64,000 nucleotides of DNA from Bacteroidales bacterium UBA6397 (GTDB lineage Bacteria; Bacteroidota; Bacteroidia; Bacteroidales; UBA932): positions 140,336 through 204,335 of the forward strand of contig DJQB01000002.1 of assembly GCA_002439875.1 (NCBI GenBank). Direction: 5' to 3'. The notes beneath the pieces are model-generated. The model saw only the letters and a list, made by a program, of their open reading frames with translations. It made no database searches and had not been told where the DNA came from. Of the stretch, positions 60,945 through 64,000 are shown piece after piece. The stretch's first letter is position 1. Every line of letters starts with the position of its first letter. The translations under genes and the position numbers were made by a program.

Positions 60945-62036
60945 ATGGAACGTACACTTGACATAATCCCCGTTTCAGAATGGGGATTCTTCGACGAGAG
61001 CATTCCCCCTCTCGTCATCGCCGGCCCTTGCAGCGCCGAGTCTGAGCTACAGGTCATGATGACCGCCAAAGGTCTGCATGAATTCGGCATCCATGTTTTC
61101 CGCGCGGGAATATGGAAACCCCGCACCCATCCCGGATCCTTCGAGGGAGTTGGATCTCCCGGACTTAAATGGCTCCAGAAGGTTAAGAATGAATATGGCA
61201 TGAAGGTCTGCACCGAGGTGGCCAACGAGAAGCATGTCTATGAATGTCTGAAATATGGCATCGACATGGTCTGGATCGGTGCCCGCACGACAGCCAATCC
61301 ATTTCTGGTTCAGGAGATTGCAGATGCGCTGAGGGACACTGACATTCCAGTTTTGGTCAAGAATCCTGTCAATCCGGATTTGGATCTTTGGGTCGGAGCC
61401 TTGGAAAGGCTGAATCAGGCGGGTGTCAAGAAGTTGGGAGTGATCCATCGTGGTTTCTCCACTTCTCAGAAGATTCCGTACAGAAACCTTCCCGGCTGGC
61501 AGATCGCTGTGGAGCTGCGCACTCGTTACCCCAAGCTGCCGTTCTTTGCGGATCCGAGCCATATGGGCGGCTCCAGGCAGTATCTCAAGGAGCTGTCCCA
61601 GAGGGCGATGGATCTTGGCTTGGACGGTTTGATGATCGAATCCCACTGTGATCCGTCCTGCGCTCTGAGCGATGCCAAGCAGCAGCTTGTCCCTTCTGAC
61701 CTTAAAGCGTTGCTTGAGAGTTTGGTCGTCCGCCAGAAAGTCACCAATGACAAGGAATATAACGAAGGTATTGAGCAACTCCGCTCTCAGATAGACGTGA
61801 TCGACGAGAATCTGCTGATGGCTCTCGGTTCCAGAATGGAGATTTCCCGTAAGATCGGCGAGTTTAAGAAAGCCCATAACATTGCCATCGTCCAAGCCGC
61901 CCGTTGGGACAGCATCCTGTCTTCGATGATCGAACAAGGCAAGCAGTACGGCCTCTCCGAGGAGTTTGTCACCGCCTTTTTTACCGCCATCCACGAAGCC
62001 TCTGTGGCCGAACAGAACAAAATTCTGGAAGGGTAG
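60945..62036 (+). CDS. Bifunctional DAHP synthase / chorismate mutase
   Basis: 363 residues. Residues about 1-260 are a class I-beta (KDPG-aldolase-like) 3-deoxy-7-phosphoheptulonate synthase: IAGPCSAESE, FRAGIWKPRTHPGSFEGVG, KVCTEVANEKHV, WIGARTTANPF, VLVKNPVNPD, FFADPSHMGG and MIESHCDPSCALSDAKQQL. Residues about 270-360 are an AroQ-type chorismate mutase: LRSQIDVIDENLLMALGSRMEISRKIGEFKKAHN with its active-site Arg and Lys. The fusion supplies the first shikimate step and the branch-point mutase needed by the two upstream enzymes. The mutase domain may also mediate feedback control, as shown for related fusions. Confidence 0.95.
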   Translation: MERTLDIIPVSEWGFFDESIPPLVIAGPCSAESELQVMMTAKGLHEFGIHVFRAGIWKPRTHPGSFEGVGSPGLKWLQKVKNEYGMKVCTEVANEKHVYECLKYGIDMVWIGARTTANPFLVQEIADALRDTDIPVLVKNPVNPDLDLWVGALERLNQAGVKKLGVIHRGFSTSQKIPYRNLPGWQIAVELRTRYPKLPFFADPSHMGGSRQYLKELSQRAMDLGLDGLMIESHCDPSCALSDAKQQLVPSDLKALLESLVVRQKVTNDKEYNEGIEQLRSQIDVIDENLLMALGSRMEISRKIGEFKKAHNIAIVQAARWDSILSSMIEQGKQYGLSEEFVTAFFTAIHEASVAEQNKILEG

Positions 62037-62077
62037 GAATCACCGTCAAAGTTCTTGTTCCATGTCACTGAACCGGT

Positions 62078-62101
62078 GGTCGCCGGGCTTGTCGAAGCGA
62101 C
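62078..62101. repeat. Dispersed repeat family B, copy behind the aromatic operon
   Basis: GGTCGCCGGGCTTGTCGAAG followed by CGAC, flanked upstream by GTCACTGAACC. It lies between convergent genes, just after the DAHP synthase gene. Confidence 0.6.
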
Positions 62102-62125
62102 TTTATTACATAACCATTATCATCA

Positions 62126-63667
62126 TCAGATGACTTTCCAGCCGTCGATGCGGCGGGCGGAGGTGGAGAAATTGACACCTATTTTGAATATCTTTCTGTG
62201 GTCATCGGTGAACGGGCGGGCGTAGCCTCTCTCCTCGATCTGGGCAAGGGCCTCGTCCGGGGTGGAGTCGGTCTTGATCTCGATGACATAGACGTAGTCC
62301 TTGGTCTTGATGAGGATGTCGATGCGGCCGTTGGAAGTCGCGCGCTCCGTCTCGACATATTCCCCCATCAGCTCGATGATGATGTACATCGCGTACTGGA
62401 AGTCCTTCTCGCAGTCTGCCTGGATCTGGTAGTTGGTTCTGGCGAAGAGGGCGTCCAGGCGGGACATGAAGCTTTCCGGGTTGCCGCTGCGGACATCTCT
62501 GGTCATGCGCGAGATGAGCATCATCGGGGTTTCTGATCCGACCGGGGTGTAATACCGCATCAGATAGTTCAGGAAACCGTGCTTGACCTCCCTGTTCGGG
62601 AACCCCAGACGGTACATCTGGAAATCCTCATCGTAGCCCTTGATGGTGAGGTAGCCGCTCTGGTAGAGCAAAGGGACGGGGTTCAAAAACACGGTGTCCA
62701 GGTCCGTAAGAAGGGATGAGTCGGCCTCCTGCTCCGACAGGCTCGTGATGTCGTACGAGGTGTTCTTCATCACCTTGACGAGGAAAGACGGGGTACCGGT
62801 CTCGAACCAGTATTCCTTGAACTTCATGCTGTCAAATGTGTTCAAGAGGCTGAACGGATTATAGACCCCGATTGAATCTTCGCAGAAATGGTAGCCGTCG
62901 TACATCAGGGCAAGTTTCTGCCGGCATTCTTCTCCGGAAAGGCCGTTGGCCTCGGCGAGTTCCTTGACACTTTCCTGAAAATAGTCCTTGAGATCCGCCT
63001 CTGAAATTCCGCAGATGTCCGTGTAGCGCGCGTCCATCGAGATGTCCGTCAGGTTGTTCAGGTCACTGAACACGCTCATCTTGCCGAGCTTCGTCACTCC
63101 GGTGAGGAATGCGAAGTGGATGAATCCTCCATGACCTTTCATCACACCGTAGAAGCCGCGGAGCGTCTCGCGCATCCTGTCCTGAAGCTCCGGACGGTCA
63201 AGATTGTCGATGACAGGTTTGTCATATTCATCGATCAGGATGACCACCTGGCGACCGGTCTTCTGGCAGGCAGCCTCAATCACGTTGCCGAAGCGTATTC
63301 CGGGAATGCCGGAATTGTTCTCGCTTCCGTATTCCCTTTCCCATTTGCAGAGAGCGTTGTCAAGTACCTTTTCAATCACATCCTCATGATTGTAGGCCAC
63401 TCCGCTCAGGTCGAAATGCAGCACCGGGTACTCCGTCCATTCCTTCTCCAGCGACGCGATGGCCAGCCCCTCGAACAGTTCCTTTTTACCCTGAAAGTAC
63501 GCCTCCATAGTCGACACCAGCAGGCTCTTGCCGAACCGCCTCGGACGGCTCAGGAAGTAATATTTCCCTGTCGCTGCCAGCTTGTAGATAAGCTCGGTCT
63601 TGTCGACATAGACATACCCGCCCCTGCGGATGTCCTCAAAACTCTGTATTCCAATCGGGTAAAGCAT
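62126..63667 (-). CDS. AAA-ATPase-like protein with C-terminal PD-(D/E)XK nuclease domain
   Basis: 513 residues, of the abundant Bacteroidota family with PF09820-type ATPase and PF08011-type nuclease domains. N-terminal YPIGIQSFEDIRRGGYVYVDKTELI is diagnostic. The P-loop is SRPRRFGKSLL (about residues 40-50) and Walker B is VILIDEYDKPVID (about 143-155). The C-terminal domain (about 390-505) has GRIDILIKTKDYVYVIEIKTD with the Asp, Glu and Lys of the nuclease site. The family is multicopy and probably selfish or defensive; its function is unknown. TAAGTTTG on the minus strand (63702 to 63695) is a possible -7. Confidence 0.88.
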   Translation of the reverse strand: MLYPIGIQSFEDIRRGGYVYVDKTELIYKLAATGKYYFLSRPRRFGKSLLVSTMEAYFQGKKELFEGLAIASLEKEWTEYPVLHFDLSGVAYNHEDVIEKVLDNALCKWEREYGSENNSGIPGIRFGNVIEAACQKTGRQVVILIDEYDKPVIDNLDRPELQDRMRETLRGFYGVMKGHGGFIHFAFLTGVTKLGKMSVFSDLNNLTDISMDARYTDICGISEADLKDYFQESVKELAEANGLSGEECRQKLALMYDGYHFCEDSIGVYNPFSLLNTFDSMKFKEYWFETGTPSFLVKVMKNTSYDITSLSEQEADSSLLTDLDTVFLNPVPLLYQSGYLTIKGYDEDFQMYRLGFPNREVKHGFLNYLMRYYTPVGSETPMMLISRMTRDVRSGNPESFMSRLDALFARTNYQIQADCEKDFQYAMYIIIELMGEYVETERATSNGRIDILIKTKDYVYVIEIKTDSTPDEALAQIEERGYARPFTDDHRKIFKIGVNFSTSARRIDGWKVI

Positions 63668-63840
63668 AAGGCCTGTCCTTTAGTTCATTCTTTGCAAACT
63701 TACATAAAAATCCGCGAATTACACGCCCTTCACATAAGAAATCTACTGATTTTTAGAGGAGCGTTGCAAGTTCCTTCAGCACTGACATATCCGTTTGAAG
63801 ACAAGTGTTGTAGCCTCTTGGCTAAGCATGCGTTTCCTTT

Positions 63841-63871
63841 TTTGTGTTTAGTACAGAATAAGTTATATTTG
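63841..63871 (+). promoter_or_regulatory. Promoter of the terminal HAD-like gene
   Basis: TTTG at 63841-63844, 19 bases, TATATTTG at 63864-63871; a full consensus match with an expected start near 63877, about 11 bases before the ATG. Confidence 0.6.
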
Positions 63872-63887
63872 CACGCAAAGCATAACC

Positions 63888-64000
63888 ATGAATGATATGA
63901 AAGTCGTATTCCTTGACATTGACGGAGTGATTCAACCTCTTGGAAAGCAGGATCGTTTCAAACATCTTGACGAGATAGAAGAAATCGCCAAGGCATTGGA
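63888..64000 (+). CDS. HAD-like domain protein, N-terminal fragment
   Basis: The frame is open from ATG 63888 to the right edge (37 codons). KVVFLDIDGVIQPLG is a HAD-type motif (nucleophile Asp in DIDGV). The short remainder resembles the HAD domain found in RNA-repair-type and stand-alone proteins, but too little is visible to name it. It follows a good promoter, so it is a real gene start. Confidence 0.65.
   Translation, partial: MNDMKVVFLDIDGVIQPLGKQDRFKHLDEIEEIAKAL

Noticed and set aside
61047..61994. 315-codon open frame on the minus strand opposite DAHP synthase
   Set aside because: Shadow of a well-supported gene; no recognisable motif, start signal or promoter.
1..64000. Depletion of GAATTC because of the EcoRI-type system
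   Set aside because: At least fourteen sites were found (for example 8321, 13131, 17634, 22306, 41156, 61080), close to the chance expectation.
1..64000. CRISPR array
   Set aside because: No run of regularly spaced identical repeats was seen, and no cas genes are present.

Overview
The window is a chromosomal segment of a Bacteroidota bacterium, most likely of order Bacteroidales. The evidence is a SusC/SusD pair, many lipoproteins with short Cys lipoboxes, a fused PurL, a class I-beta DAHP synthase fused to chorismate mutase, and promoters of the Bacteroidota form TTTG-N19..23-TAnnTTTG. The base composition looks close to 50% GC, except for AT-richer islands at the restriction-modification genes. 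The genus cannot be fixed from the sequence alone.

Layout. 1-8,300: recQ (left-truncated), PHP phosphatase, HdeD-like membrane protein, dnaG, metG, secreted aldose 1-epimerase. 8,300-11,800: accessory stretch with two large palindromic elements, a small ORF broken by a G10 tract, an LRR lipoprotein, and a frameshifted AbiEii-type toxin-antitoxin pair. 11,800-17,850 (minus strand): O-methyltransferase, a complete EcoRI-type restriction-modification system, GH29 alpha-L-fucosidase, M16 protease, secreted hypothetical. 18,000-20,730: dnaX and lptB. 20,790-23,800: two divergent organophosphate/phosphate-type MFS transporters. 23,900-30,000: secreted FAD oxidoreductase, mtlD, metallophosphoesterase, SGNH hydrolase, nuclease remnant. 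30,300-41,870: a Sus-like locus with a large FN3 lipoprotein, a glycerophosphodiesterase, SusC, SusD and a metallophosphoesterase lipoprotein. 41,900-50,070 (minus): rpe-like gene, cysS, putative outer-membrane protein, purC, purL. 50,140-51,730: a second restriction-modification system (D12-class methyltransferase plus NotI-like endonuclease). 51,800-55,680: esterase, nagB, and a NagB-like/PIG-L fusion. 56,001-57,674: tRNA-Leu(CAA), pyrH, frr. 57,736-62,036: aromatic amino-acid operon (prephenate dehydratase, aminotransferase, prephenate dehydrogenase, DAHP synthase/chorismate mutase) behind a Phe/Tyr-rich leader peptide and attenuator. 62,126-64,000: AAA-ATPase/PD-(D/E)XK protein and the start of a HAD-like gene.

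How it works together. The aromatic operon carries the chorismate-to-Phe/Tyr steps plus the entry enzyme of the shikimate pathway, and its leader can be read as a transcription attenuator. The Sus-like locus has no glycoside hydrolase but two phosphoesterases, so a phosphodiester-containing ligand is a better guess than a plain glycan. The two restriction-modification systems sit as islands between housekeeping genes. The second is bracketed by near-identical promoter segments, as if insertion had duplicated the purL promoter.

The observations most worth following are the Phe/Tyr attenuator, the NagB-like domain that has lost catalytic residues, the two restriction-modification islands, two families of dispersed palindromes (one inside dnaG), the G10-interrupted small ORF, and a strong excess of the hexamer GAATAT.
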